Source of the DNA: Alkalihalobacillus pseudalcaliphilus
GTDB lineage: Bacteria > Bacillota > Bacilli > Bacillales > Bacillaceae_D
DNA length: 64,000 nt
Assembly (NCBI RefSeq): GCF_028610675.1
Contig: NZ_JAQQWS010000014.1
Coordinates: 1 to 64,000, forward strand
Direction: 5' to 3'
Numbering within the stretch: position 1 is the stretch's first letter; every line of letters starts with the position of its first letter. The notes beneath the pieces were generated by a model. It made no database searches. It worked only from the letters and a program-made list of their open reading frames with translations, and was not told the origin of the DNA. Of the stretch, positions 53,592 through 63,285 are shown in pieces. A program made the position numbers and the translations under genes.

Positions 53592-54590
53592 TTGCGAAAG
53601 ATAATCTATGAAATGATTGGTGTTGGCCTCTTGGCCTTGATTGTTGTGCTATTATTTGCGTTTCCCTTTTTTAAACAAGGTCAATTGCTCACCACCATAC
53701 CTGAATCCATCCTGTCATTATTAACGGTCTTCTTTAGCATTCTATTAGAGGCCTTGCCTTTTCTATTAATTGGTGCCTTTTTCTCTGCATTAATTGGCAT
53801 TTGGGTGAAGCCAGAATTTATAACGAAATGGCTTCCGCGACACCCCATACTCAGTCTGTTACCTGCTTTACTTTTCGCCTTTATTTTACCGATTTGTGAA
53901 TGTGCCATAGTCCCTGTTATACGTCATTTTATTAGAAAAGGGGTACCACTTCATGTTGCCGTTACATTTATGACAGCCGCTCCTATATTAAATCCCGTTG
54001 TAGCCGCTTCCACTTATTATGCATTTAATATGAATGTTTCTTTTGTCATTTGGAGAATGGGCCTCGCTATGATTTGTACGTTCATTATTTCTTTAATTAC
54101 ATACAGGGCCTTTAAAAAACAACAAGAGTCTGTACTAAAAAATGAAGTAAATATGCCCGTTCATAGCAATCATCATCATAAAGGGGTACTAACGATTTTG
54201 AACCATACTGCAGATGATTTCTTATTTATGTCTAAATTTTTTATAATTGGTGCTTTTCTTGCCAGCATTTTTCAAACATTTATCGCAAGAGATTGGTTAT
54301 TAGCTGTAAATGAGAGTTCTGCTTTAGGTATTCTTTTTATGATGATTCTTGCTTATCTACTTTCTTTATGTTCAGAAGCAGATGCCTTTATTGCTGCATC
54401 ATTTGGGACAAGCTTTTCCTTTCCTGCGACTTTAGCATTTCTTATTTTGGGACCCATGTTAGATTTAAAAAACACGCTCATGATGTTGTCTGTTTTTAAG
54501 TTTCGTTTTACTGTGTTTTTTCACGTAACGGTTTTTACAGTCGTGTTTGTAACATTGATCATTTGTTCACTCATAGGAATTGGAGGTTAA
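53592..54590 (+). CDS. Permease of the DUF318/YraQ (UPF0718) family
   Basis: 332 residues from a TTG start at 53592 (AGGAG, 8 nt); the GTG at 53583 lies in the ribosome binding site. About eight membrane segments, with the family motif LPICECAIVPVIRHFIRKGVPLHVAVTFMTAAPILNPV near 95-133 and a second half repeating the pattern with SLCSEADAFIAASF near 268. A His-rich stretch (HSNHHHK) links the halves. The B. subtilis homologue is YcgR. Transport substrate is unknown; metal or arsenite has been suggested for relatives. It is co-transcribed with the next gene. Confidence 0.87.
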   Translation: MRKIIYEMIGVGLLALIVVLLFAFPFFKQGQLLTTIPESILSLLTVFFSILLEALPFLLIGAFFSALIGIWVKPEFITKWLPRHPILSLLPALLFAFILPICECAIVPVIRHFIRKGVPLHVAVTFMTAAPILNPVVAASTYYAFNMNVSFVIWRMGLAMICTFIISLITYRAFKKQQESVLKNEVNMPVHSNHHHKGVLTILNHTADDFLFMSKFFIIGAFLASIFQTFIARDWLLAVNESSALGILFMMILAYLLSLCSEADAFIAASFGTSFSFPATLAFLILGPMLDLKNTLMMLSVFKFRFTVFFHVTVFTVVFVTLIICSLIGIGG

Positions 54591-54594
54591 CGTC

Positions 54595-55407
54595 ATGAAA
54601 GGTTTTCAAGAATTCCAATATTATATTAGTGGTCTACTTTTTATAGGGTTTGCCTTACTTCTTTTAGCTGTTATCTTACATGGATCTATTAACTATTATC
54701 TATCTCCGACCATGCAAAAGTTCGCTATGATGTTAATGGGAGGATTATTTATATTAGGTGTTAGTCAAATTTGGCGTAGCCTACACACATCGCATAAAAG
54801 CTGTGATTGCCATGGAATAATACCAAACCCTAAAAGAAATTCATCATTACTTCTATTATTATTAATCATTATACTAGGTTTTGTTTTGCCCGATTATGCT
54901 CTTTCCAATAAAATGGCTGATTTAAGAGGCATCTCCTATACCTTCCATACAACAAGTGATTCATTCGAACGAAATTATGATTTACTTAAAAGCCATTATG
55001 ATTTTGTTGAATCGAAGCTCAAAGCTGACGATGATGTCATTCGTGTACACGATGGGAGCTTTTTGGATATATTAGGTTTAGTGCATTTCAAACTAGAGGA
55101 TTACCTTGGTGTACAAATGGAATGGACTGGATTTGTTCACCACGACCCTGCCCTAGCTGACAACGAATGGGCGATTGCACGCTTTTCATTTACTTGTTGT
55201 GTCGCTGACGCTATCGGTTATGGCTTAATTGTTAGCGGTTCCGACGAACTTACAATTCCATCTAGTGGGTGGGTCCAAGTAAAAGGCTCCATCGACAAAA
55301 AAATCATCGAGGGGAATGCCGTTCCGACCTTGCAGATAGAATCACTTATTACGATTGAAGAACCAAATGAACCATATGTTTACCCTACGATCATGAATAA
55401 TTTTTAA
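54595..55407 (+). CDS. TIGR03943-family permease partner (YcgQ-like)
   Basis: 270 residues from ATG 54595 (GGAGG, 7 nt). Two or three N-terminal membrane helices (about 8-30, 37-57, 80-100) with a HKSCDCHG metal-like motif near 65-72, then an extracellular domain (about 130-270) with FTCCVADAIGYGLIV near 201 and the closing GWVQVKGSIDKK. Such proteins are always paired with a DUF318 permease. The cysteine and histidine motifs hint at metal handling; that is inference. Confidence 0.85.
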   Translation: MKGFQEFQYYISGLLFIGFALLLLAVILHGSINYYLSPTMQKFAMMLMGGLFILGVSQIWRSLHTSHKSCDCHGIIPNPKRNSSLLLLLLIIILGFVLPDYALSNKMADLRGISYTFHTTSDSFERNYDLLKSHYDFVESKLKADDDVIRVHDGSFLDILGLVHFKLEDYLGVQMEWTGFVHHDPALADNEWAIARFSFTCCVADAIGYGLIVSGSDELTIPSSGWVQVKGSIDKKIIEGNAVPTLQIESLITIEEPNEPYVYPTIMNNF

Positions 55408-55461
55408 TAATAAATATAGAAAGGATCAGAATATCAAACCTAGTAATTTAGGAACATAAGC

Positions 55462-55494
55462 AGCCAATGCCTTCTTGTAAATTCAGCATTGGCT
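55462..55494 (+). terminator. Hairpin after the permease pair
   Basis: AGCCAATGC and GCATTGGCT are perfect 9-bp arms around 15 nt; the following bases (TACAGATTTATT) are only weakly T-rich. Confidence 0.55.
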
Positions 55495-55603
55495 TACAGA
55501 TTTATTAACTACCTTTTTTGTTATGATGGTGAGACGTGCTTATTTTATCTTTGAACTGATTTTTGATTATGATTGTCATTGCTTTGTCCAGAGAACTTTA
55601 GTT

Positions 55604-58600
55604 TTATCCAGTAATAATTGTACCTGATGGCCCTGTTCCAAACCTGAAAATACTGACGTGACCCGCACTATTTAATTGATTGGTTCCATTCACTAAACTG
55701 ACAGAAAATGAAGATCGATTATTAATAGTAATCACATCTCCAGCTGCATAATTTTGCACTCTGATTAATGAAATTTGACCACCATTATCTGCATTAGAAG
55801 CTGGTGCAGCAGGTGTTGTACCGGCATTAACTGTCAGTGCAAAAACAGCGCCGCTAGCCGTAGTGTTTGCTGCAGTATTTAACGTCACAGCAATATAGTA
55901 AAGACCAGGCGTTACAATTGTAAAAGTACCAGTAGCATCATTATAAGTAATTCCAGTGAATTGTCTCGGTGTTAAGGCTGTAACAACCCCATTAATAGCC
56001 ACTGTCTGTGGTTGCATATTACTATTAAAAAATGGTTGAACGGAAACTCCTGTAGGACCCGTTGCACCTCGAACTCCTTGAATCCCCTGAATCCCTTGTG
56101 CTCCGGTTATTCCTCGAACTCCTTGGATTCCCTGAATTCCTTGTGCTCCGGTTATTCCTCGAACTCCTTGGATTCCCTGAATTCCCTGTGCTCCAGTTAT
56201 CCCTCGAACACCTTGGATTCCCTGAATTCCTTGTGCTCCGGTTATTCCTCGAACTCCTTGGATTCCCTGAATTCCCTGTGCTCCAGTNNNNNNNNNNNNN
56301 NNNNNNNNNNNNNNNNNNNNNNNNNNNNNNNNNNNNNNNNNNNNNNNNNNNNNNNNNNNNNNNNNNNNNNNNNNNNNNNNNNNNNNNTATCCCTCGAACT
56401 CCTTGGATTCCCTGAATTCCCTGTGCTCCAGTTATCCCTCGAACTCCTTGGATTCCCTGAATACCTTGTGCTCCGGTTATTCCTCGAACACCTTGGATTC
56501 CCTGTTCTCCTGTTGGTCCTTGGATTCCTTGATCGCCTGTTATTCCTTGGAGCCCTTGCTCCCCTGTCGGTCCCTGGATTCCTTGATCGCCTGTTGGTCC
56601 CTGGATTCCTTGTGCTCCTGTTGGTCCTTGGATTCCTTGATCGCCTGTTATTCCTTGGATTCCTTGATCGCCTGTTGGTCCCTGGATTCCTTGCTCTCCT
56701 GTTGGTCCTTGGAGCCCTTGTGCTCCTGTTATTCCTTGGAGCCCTTGTGCTCCTGTTATTCCTTGGATTCCTTGCTCCCCTGTTGGTCCTTGGATTCCTT
56801 GCTCTCCTGTTATTCCTTGGATTCCTTGCTCTCCTGTAATTCCCTGGATTCCTTGCTCTCCTGTTGGTCCTTGGATTCCTTGATCGCCTGTTTGTCCCTG
56901 GAGCCCTTGTGCTCCTGTTGGTCCCTGGAGCCCTTGTGCTCCTGTTGGCCCCTGGATTCCTTGTGCTCCTGTTGGTCCCTGGATTCCTTGATCGCCTGTT
57001 GGTCCCTGGATCCCTTGCTCTCCTGTTGGTCCCTGGATTCCTTGTGCTCCTGTTATTCCTTGGAGCCCTTGCTCCCCTGTTGGTCCTTGGATTCCTTGCT
57101 CTCCTGTTGGTCCTTGGAGCCCCTGCTCGCCTGTTGGTCCTTGGATCCCTTGCTCTCCTGTTGGTCCCTGGATCCCTTGCTCTCCTGTTGGTCCCTGGAT
57201 TCCTTGCTCCCCTGTTGGCCCCTGGATTCCTTGCTCCCCTGTTGGCCCCTGGATTCCTTGCTCCCCTGTTGGTCCTTGGATTCCTTGTGCTCCTGTTATT
57301 CCTTGGATTCCTTGCTCCCCTGTGGGTCCCTGGATTCCTTGCTCCCCTGTTGGTCCCTGGATTCCTTGCTCTCCTGTTGGTCCTTGGATCCCTTGCTCCC
57401 CTGTTGGCCCCTGGATTCCTTGCTCTCCTGTTATTCCTTGGATTCCTTGCTCTCCTGTTATTCCTTGGATTCCTTGCTCTCCTGTTGGTCCTTGGATCCC
57501 TTGTGCTCCTGTTATTCCTTGGATTCCTTGCTCTCCTGTAATTCCCTGGATTCCTTGCTCTCCTGTTGGTCCTTGGATTCCTTGCTCCCCTGTTGATCCT
57601 TGGATCCCTTGATCGCCTGTTGGTCCCTGGATTCCTTGCTCCCCTGTTGATCCTTGGAGCCCTTGATCGCCTGTTGGTCCCTGGATTCCTTGTGCTCCTG
57701 TTGGTCCTTGGATCCCTTGCGCTCCTGTTGGTCCTTGGATCCCTTGCTCCCCTGTTGGTCCCTGGATTCCTTGTGCTCCTGTTATTCCTTGGATTCCTTG
57801 ATCGCCTGTTATTCCTTGGATTCCTTGATCGCCTGTTGGTCCTTGGATCCCTTGCTCCCCTGTTGGTCCTTGGATCCCTTGCTCCCCTGTTGGTCCTTGG
57901 ATCCCTTGCTCCCCTGTTGGTCCCTGGATTCCTTGTGCTCCTGTTATTCCCTGGATCCCTTGTGCTCCTGTTATTCCCTGGATCCCTTGTGCTCCTGTTA
58001 TTCCTTGGATTCCTTGATCGCCTGTTGGTCCTTGGATCCCTTGCTCCCCTGTTGGTCCCTGGATTCCTTGATCGCCTGTTGGTCCCTGGATTCCTTGATC
58101 GCCTGTTGGTCCCTGGATCCCCTGCTCTCCTGTTGGTCCTTGGATCCCTTGTGCTCCTGTAATTCCCTGGATTCCTTGTGCTCCTGTTGGTCCCTGGATT
58201 CCTTGATCGCCTGTAATTCCTTGGATCCCTTGATCGCCTGTTGGTCCCTGGATTCCTTGTGCTCCTGTTATTCCTTGGATTCCTTGATCGCCTGTTGGTC
58301 CCTGGATCCCTTGATCGCCTGTTGGTCCCTGGATTCCTTGTGCTCCTGTTATTCCTTGGATTCCTTGATCGCCTGTTGGTCCTTGGATCCCTTGATCGCC
58401 TGTTGGTCCAGTTATACCACTCGCCACTAAAAGTGTATAGTCTGGCGAAAAACCTGGTATCCCTGTAGGAGGCGTATTGTTAACAATGTATGCATTTCCA
58501 TCAAAAGTAACTACTTGACCTAACCTATAACTAGCAGCATCCCCAGGGTCAAACGTCGTTACACCGTCTAGTCCAGCTCCTGTTGCTCCCGGAATCCCTG

Positions 58601-59028
58601 TCGCTCCGGTTACTCCCGGTATTCCTGTCGCCCCGGTTACTCCTGGCATTCCTGTCGCTCCGGTTACTCCTGGCACTCCTGTCGCTCCGGTTACTCCTGG
58701 CACTCCTGTCGCTCCGGTTACTCCTGGCACTCCTGTCGCTCCGGTTACTCCTGNNNNNNNNNNNNNNNNNNNNNNNNNNNNNNNNNNNNNNNNNNNNNNN
58801 NNNNNNNNNNNNNNNNNNNNNNNNNNNNNNNNNNNNNNNNNNNNNNNNNNNNNGCACTCCTGTCGCTCCGGTTGCTCCCGGAATCCCCGTCGCTCCTTGT
58901 GGGCCAGCTGGTCCTCTTGGTCCCCTAGGCCCAATCGCATTTCTAGAAAATGGATCATTTAACGTCAAACTATTGTTCAATAGATTCCGATTTCTTTGGC
59001 AACACTCTCTTTTATTATGAAATTTCAT
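55604..59028 (-). CDS. Collagen-like, BclA-type surface/exosporium protein
   Basis: ATG 59028 follows GGAGG (9 nt). Order: a basic, Cys-containing N-terminus (MKFHNKRECCQRN); short collagen repeats GPRGPRGPAGPQ then GATGVPGVT-type 9-mers; a non-collagen module near 58430-58560 (YRLGQVVTFDGNAYIVNNTPPTG); about 71 copies of a 27-bp unit coding GPTGEQGIQ or GITGAQGIQ (about 56490-58410); GIQGVRGITGAQ repeats; and a 137-residue BclA-like C-terminal beta domain (55604-56030). Two 100-N gaps break the frame in the raw sequence. Excluding N there are 3225 bases, exactly 1075 codons, so the gene is probably intact. Spore or cell-surface location is inferred. Confidence 0.85.
56288..56387. other. Assembly gap (100 N) in the collagen-like gene
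   Basis: 100 N within 18/27-bp Gly-X-Y repeats. The frame slips by one across it, as expected if 100 stands for a true length divisible by 3. Confidence 0.95.
56490..58410 (-). repeat. 27-bp tandem coding repeats (Gly-X-Y)
   Basis: About 71 near-identical 27-bp units; variation is mostly at two codons (Pro/Ile at position 2, Glu/Asp/Ala at position 5) plus silent third-base changes. Long antisense frames arise from the repeat. Confidence 0.93.
58754..58853. other. Assembly gap (100 N) in the collagen-like gene
   Basis: 100 N in the N-terminal GATGVPGVT repeats; the frame again slips by one in the same direction. Confidence 0.95.
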
Positions 59029-59170
59029 TCTACGGTACCTCCTCTCCCTCATCCTATTCATATCAATTACTTACTGCTTAAACACATAACTATAATGAAT
59101 CAAAAAATCAGGATACCTTATTAAATTTGAGTCTATTAAAATAGGAAAATTAGGACCTTTTATTTTGAAC

Positions 59171-59209
59171 AAAAAAAACACAACTCGCTAATAATACAAG
59201 TTGTGTTCA
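59171..59209 (-). terminator. Terminator after the M23 peptidase gene
   Basis: AACACAACT and AGTTGTGTT arms; on the minus strand a TTTTTTTT run follows. It separates the ftsEX-M23 group from the collagen-like gene. Confidence 0.9.
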
Positions 59210-59246
59210 ATATATTGAATCTATTTAGATACCTATTCAGTTTAAA

Positions 59247-60686
59247 TTAGTTTCTAGGAATATATCGTAAAGGATCTACCGCATTAGATTTTGCTTGATT
59301 CCAACCGCCCTCATGTACTTCAAAGTGAAGATGTGGACCCGTTGAATGACCCGTATTACCCATTAAACCAATTTGCTGACCACGTGAAACTCTGTCACCA
59401 ACACTAACATCTCGACGCTCTAAATGAGCATATAATGTCGTGACTTGTCTTCCATCTACGATATGACTAATCATCACATAATGACCATAGCTGCTTGAAA
59501 ATTGTGATGTGATAACTTGTCCAGCTTCAGCCGCCCAAATTGGCACATCTCCAGTACGACCATTTTTACCAATATCAATTCCGTAATGCATGCTACCACC
59601 GAAACTACCATTTGGACCGAAAGAACCACGATAACCGTACGTTGATGTTAAAGTACCAGTCGCAGGTCTCATAAAGATTGTTCCTGACTCTGCAGGCTGG
59701 CTTACACTCGGACTTCCACCACCCGAATTGCTATTATTTGAACCTCCACCACCTGAGCCTGAGCCACTTGATGGATTATTATTACTAGACGCTTGTTTTG
59801 CCGCCGTTTGCTCGGCTTCACGTTGCTTTCGCTCTTCTTCTGCTTTTCTAGCTTCTTCTGCCTTACGAGCTTCCTCAGCTTTTCTAACTTCTTCCGCTAA
59901 ACGAGCTTGTTCCTCTTCCCATTCCTTCAATTGTTGCTTTAATGCTGCTTCTTGAGATTTTAAAATTGATTCTTGTTCTTCAATGTCCATAATATGATTA
60001 TGTATGTCGCTTTGTTTTTCTTCCATCTGCTCAAGTAGCTTTTCTTTTTCTAATTTCTGATCATTCAGTTCTTCTTTTAGAACCTCTAATTCATTTAAAT
60101 GCCCTTCTAATTTCTCTAAATTATTTTCAACGGCTTCTTTATTCGCTTCTAATGCTTCTTGGTCGGCAATATGAGCTTCTAAAATATTCCGATCCTGCTG
60201 AGCGATAAGTGTTAGAGCTGCCATACGATCGATTAAATCACTAAAACTATTTGCCCCAAGGATAACCTCAAGGATATTCACTTCGCCTCGTTGATACATC
60301 GTTTTTGCTCTGTCTTTTAATAGCTCATCACGCTCTGCTATCCGTTCTTCCAAGATTTTAATTTCTTCTTTTAACGCCGCAATCTCCGCTTCAACTTCAA
60401 AGATTTCATTTTGTTTTGAGCTAATCTGATTATTCGTATCAACCAATTCTTGGTCAACTGTTTCAAGCTCGTTATTTAAACTATTAATCTCAGATTCTAC
60501 TTCTTGAAGCTCAGAAGCTTTTTCATCCGCTTCCTCTTGAATTTGCTCTCTTTCTTGTTCCACATCAGAAATCTGATTTTTAATCTCTTCATTTGCTGAT
60601 GCTGCTGGTGCTAAAATAGCTTGTCCTGCAAAAACAGAGACGGCTACAGCAGCTGCAACCGTCAAATTAATAAGCTTTCTTTTCAT
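59247..60686 (-). CDS. Secreted M23 peptidase with coiled coils (EnvC/PcsB-like)
   Basis: 479 residues. Signal peptide of about 32 residues ending ASANEE. Long coiled coils span about 35-290, with an EARKAEEARKAEE charged repeat near 270-290, then a Ser/Gly/Asn linker (about 300-330) and a C-terminal LytM domain with the zinc ligands MHYGIDIG (HxxxD) and GPHLHFEV (HxH), so it should be catalytically active. The coiled coil is what FtsEX uses to control such hydrolases, and the gene directly follows ftsX (66-nt gap). It acts outside the membrane on peptidoglycan. Confidence 0.93.
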   Translation of the reverse strand: MKRKLINLTVAAAVAVSVFAGQAILAPAASANEEIKNQISDVEQEREQIQEEADEKASELQEVESEINSLNNELETVDQELVDTNNQISSKQNEIFEVEAEIAALKEEIKILEERIAERDELLKDRAKTMYQRGEVNILEVILGANSFSDLIDRMAALTLIAQQDRNILEAHIADQEALEANKEAVENNLEKLEGHLNELEVLKEELNDQKLEKEKLLEQMEEKQSDIHNHIMDIEEQESILKSQEAALKQQLKEWEEEQARLAEEVRKAEEARKAEEARKAEEERKQREAEQTAAKQASSNNNPSSGSGSGGGGSNNSNSGGGSPSVSQPAESGTIFMRPATGTLTSTYGYRGSFGPNGSFGGSMHYGIDIGKNGRTGDVPIWAAEAGQVITSQFSSSYGHYVMISHIVDGRQVTTLYAHLERRDVSVGDRVSRGQQIGLMGNTGHSTGPHLHFEVHEGGWNQAKSNAVDPLRYIPRN

Positions 60687-60752
60687 TCAACCGTTCCTCC
60701 TATTATTTCTGTTTTCTATTTATATGAGGCGTTTTGTTTGAGCGATCTAGCT

Positions 60753-61643
60753 TTATACTTTTAAGAATTTACGTACCGACATTAAACTTCCCCAAACCCC
60801 TACAATGGCTCCAATTCCAACGATGACAAAGGATATTTGCCAAATAAACGCAGAAGGTGAAAGTAATGAAAAATTCATTGCCTGAAAGGCCGTATCAAAG
60901 TTTTGGAACAAATAATTATATCCAAAAGCAATAATAAGCACTGGTATGATTGAGCCAATGATTCCAAGTAAAAACCCTTCAATAAAGAACGGCCAACGAA
61001 TAAAACCATTGGTAGCCCCTACTAACTTCATAATCTTAATTTCTCGTTGTCTAGCAACAATTGTAAGTTTAATTGTGTTAGCAATGAGGAATATAGCAGT
61101 AAAGAGCATACCGACAACTAACACAGCACCAATCACACGAATGAAGTTGGTCACTGTAAATAGATTCTCAATAATATCTTCACCATAATAAACACTCTCA
61201 ACATAAGTAAATTCAGTGATTTCTAGAGCTAAAGGTTCTGTTAGCTGTGGTGTTCCGGCACGCACAACAAACACATCATTTAATGGATTCTCATCGCCAC
61301 GAAACGATTCAAATACAACACTATCCATACTATCAATTAATTGATTTAATCCTTCTTCCCGACCAACAAAATCAACTGATTCGACGTCACTTAGTGCTAA
61401 TATTTCTTCTCTTAACTCATCCTGATTTTCTTCCGAAGCTGTCAAATCAATATGAACTCGAATTTCAACATTATCTTCAACTGAAGCCGTTAAATGATTA
61501 ACATTAAATATTAATAGAAAAAAAACACCAACGACAAAAAGCATAATCGTCACAGCACTAACAGAGGCAAACGTCATCCACCCATTACGTGCTAGGTTTT
61601 TGGTTCCTTCTTTTATATGTCGTCCGAGGGTACTAAGCTTCAT
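60753..61643 (-). CDS. ftsX: Cell-division ABC protein FtsX
   Basis: 296 residues with four membrane helices (about 22-44, 170-190, 220-245, 265-290) and a large extracellular loop (about 48-165) that contacts the hydrolase. Typical N-terminus LGRHIKEGTKNLARNGWMTFASVSAV. Overlaps ftsE by 11 nt. Confidence 0.97.
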   Translation of the reverse strand: MKLSTLGRHIKEGTKNLARNGWMTFASVSAVTIMLFVVGVFFLLIFNVNHLTASVEDNVEIRVHIDLTASEENQDELREEILALSDVESVDFVGREEGLNQLIDSMDSVVFESFRGDENPLNDVFVVRAGTPQLTEPLALEITEFTYVESVYYGEDIIENLFTVTNFIRVIGAVLVVGMLFTAIFLIANTIKLTIVARQREIKIMKLVGATNGFIRWPFFIEGFLLGIIGSIIPVLIIAFGYNYLFQNFDTAFQAMNFSLLSPSAFIWQISFVIVGIGAIVGVWGSLMSVRKFLKV

Positions 61644-62325
61644 AACCGTAGTTCCCCCTTACCTCGTCACGTACAATTCGACCAGATTCTATCGCAATAA
61701 CACGCTTTTTGATTGTATTAACAATATCTTTATTATGTGTGGCCATTAAAATCGTCGTACCACGGTGATTGATTTCATCTAAGACATCCATAATTCCCCA
61801 CGACGTGTCTGGATCAAGGTTACCTGTAGGCTCGTCCGCAATCAATAACTCTGGAGAATTAACAATAGCTCTTGCAATGGCTACCCTTTGTTGTTCACCA
61901 CCTGATAATTCCGATGGATAAGAACGTGCTTTATTTTTCAATTGCACAACCTCTAGGACATCCATCACCTTACGCTTAATGACATCACCTTTCTCTTCTA
62001 TTACTTCTAGTGCATAGGCAATGTTTTCATATACCGTAAGCTGTTGCAGGAGTCTAAAGTCCTGGAATACAACCCCAATTCGTCTTCTTAAATACGGGAC
62101 TTCTTTCTCTTTCATCTTACCGATATTTGTGCCCGTAATAATGATCTCGCCTTTTGTTGGCTTCACTTCACGGTACATTAACTTTATAAAAGTTGATTTA
62201 CCTGCTCCACTTGGACCAACCACATATACAAATTCACCTTTATCTATAGAAATGTTAATGCCATTAATGGCTTTCACATTATTTGGATAAGTTTTCCAAA
62301 CGTCATTCATTTGAATCATTTCCAT
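61633..62325 (-). CDS. ftsE: Cell-division ABC ATPase FtsE
   Basis: 230 residues. Walker A GPSGAGKSTFIKL near 38, Q-loop VFQDFRLL near 88, signature LSGGEQQRVAIARA near 140, Walker B LLIADEPTGNLD near 162 and switch MATHNKDIV near 196. With FtsX it gates peptidoglycan hydrolases during growth and sporulation. First gene of ftsE-ftsX-M23. Confidence 0.98.
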   Translation of the reverse strand: MEMIQMNDVWKTYPNNVKAINGINISIDKGEFVYVVGPSGAGKSTFIKLMYREVKPTKGEIIITGTNIGKMKEKEVPYLRRRIGVVFQDFRLLQQLTVYENIAYALEVIEEKGDVIKRKVMDVLEVVQLKNKARSYPSELSGGEQQRVAIARAIVNSPELLIADEPTGNLDPDTSWGIMDVLDEINHRGTTILMATHNKDIVNTIKKRVIAIESGRIVRDEVRGNYGYEA

Positions 62326-62339
62326 GTTATCACTTCCTT

Positions 62340-62800
62340 GCGCTCTTTTTTAACTTAACGTCACGAACTCGACATTAATTGCGCGAAATTCATTAATTTA
62401 ACGCGTATTTCATATGTTGAATTATGTAAAAATCACACCCTTTTTGAACAGTTTTGTCATACTGCCTATTCATTATAACACTATTTAAAAAGTCATGACC
62501 TAGCATTTTTATTACATTTTCATTTCAAAGTCAACTAATAAATCTTCTAAATATCTTTACCTCAACATCTAAGGTCAATTATGTAAATTTAAAAGGACAA
62601 CGGAAACCCGCCAAATTTCACACTTTCCATTCATTTCAATCAGGTCTTAATGAATAGATTTTGATAAAAAATGACAGTTATTTAGCACCTAACAAACAAG
62701 GACTATAAACCTATTTTCCTATAAAGGTCACAAACCGACACATCCATATTTATAGGTCTTTTTTAGACTATTTCGTCAATTTATTCAATATTTCTAAACA
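62340..62800. other. AT-rich gap between ftsE and cccB
   Basis: No gene recognised on either strand. It should hold the ftsEX promoter; none stands out clearly. Confidence 0.4.
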
Positions 62801-62801
62801 G

Positions 62802-62857
62802 CAAAAAACCATCCTATCCTTTTTAGAATACTCATATCCCAAAAAGGTAGAATGGTT
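62802..62857 (-). terminator. cccB terminator
   Basis: AACCATTCTACCTTTTT and AAAAAGGATAGGATGGTT arms on the minus strand, with TTTTTTGC after. A long imperfect stem, 8 nt past the stop. Confidence 0.9.
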
Positions 62858-62864
62858 TAAAAAA

Positions 62865-63236
62865 TTATTGTTGTTCTTCAATCCAAAGAGCTAAATTCTC
62901 AGCTTCTTCATCTGAGATTTGTGATTCCGAGAAACTTGGCATCGTGCCTTGTCCATTACGAATTACGGTATAAATATCATCCGCGGTAAATCCTTTACCT
63001 GTTAACGCAGGACCGCCTCCACCTGATAAGTCACCACCGTGACAGCCAATACAGCTCTGGTTATACACTTCTTCCGCTTGCGCAACATCAACTGTGCCAC
63101 CATCTACATCGTTAGCCTCTTCATCACCTGCAGGTGTTTCAGTTCCAGTATCCTCTTCAGGAGCTGTGTTGTCGTCACCACCACCACAGGCTGTTAAGGC
63201 AACCACTAGACCTAAAGCAATTAAAAATTTCTTCAT
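62865..63236 (-). CDS. cccB: Cytochrome c551 lipoprotein
   Basis: 123 residues. Signal peptide with lipobox LTAC (cysteine about residue 17), an acidic linker (Glu/Asp/Thr, about 20-50), then a small class I cytochrome c domain: heme motif CIGCH near residue 62 and methionine ligand in GTMPSFSES near 97. An extracellular, membrane-anchored electron carrier. Ribosome binding site AAAGGAGG. Same place as B. subtilis cccB. Confidence 0.95.
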   Translation of the reverse strand: MKKFLIALGLVVALTACGGGDDNTAPEEDTGTETPAGDEEANDVDGGTVDVAQAEEVYNQSCIGCHGGDLSGGGGPALTGKGFTADDIYTVIRNGQGTMPSFSESQISDEEAENLALWIEEQQ

Positions 63237-63285
63237 CTCTTCTTACCTCCTTTGCTCTTAGATGTTTTAAGTATAGCTTAAATTA

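Noticed and set aside
56012..58468. Long plus-strand ORFs antisense to the collagen-like gene
   Set aside because: Antisense of Gly-X-Y 27-bp repeats stays open by periodicity; the minus strand has the ribosome binding site, start and recognisable domains.
56025..59028. Pseudogene call for the collagen-like gene
   Set aside because: The apparent frameshifts coincide exactly with the two 100-N placeholders and vanish if true gap lengths are multiples of three.
59380..59400. parS-like sequence CCACGTGAAAC
   Set aside because: Only about 10 of 16 positions match parS and it lies within the M23 coding sequence.
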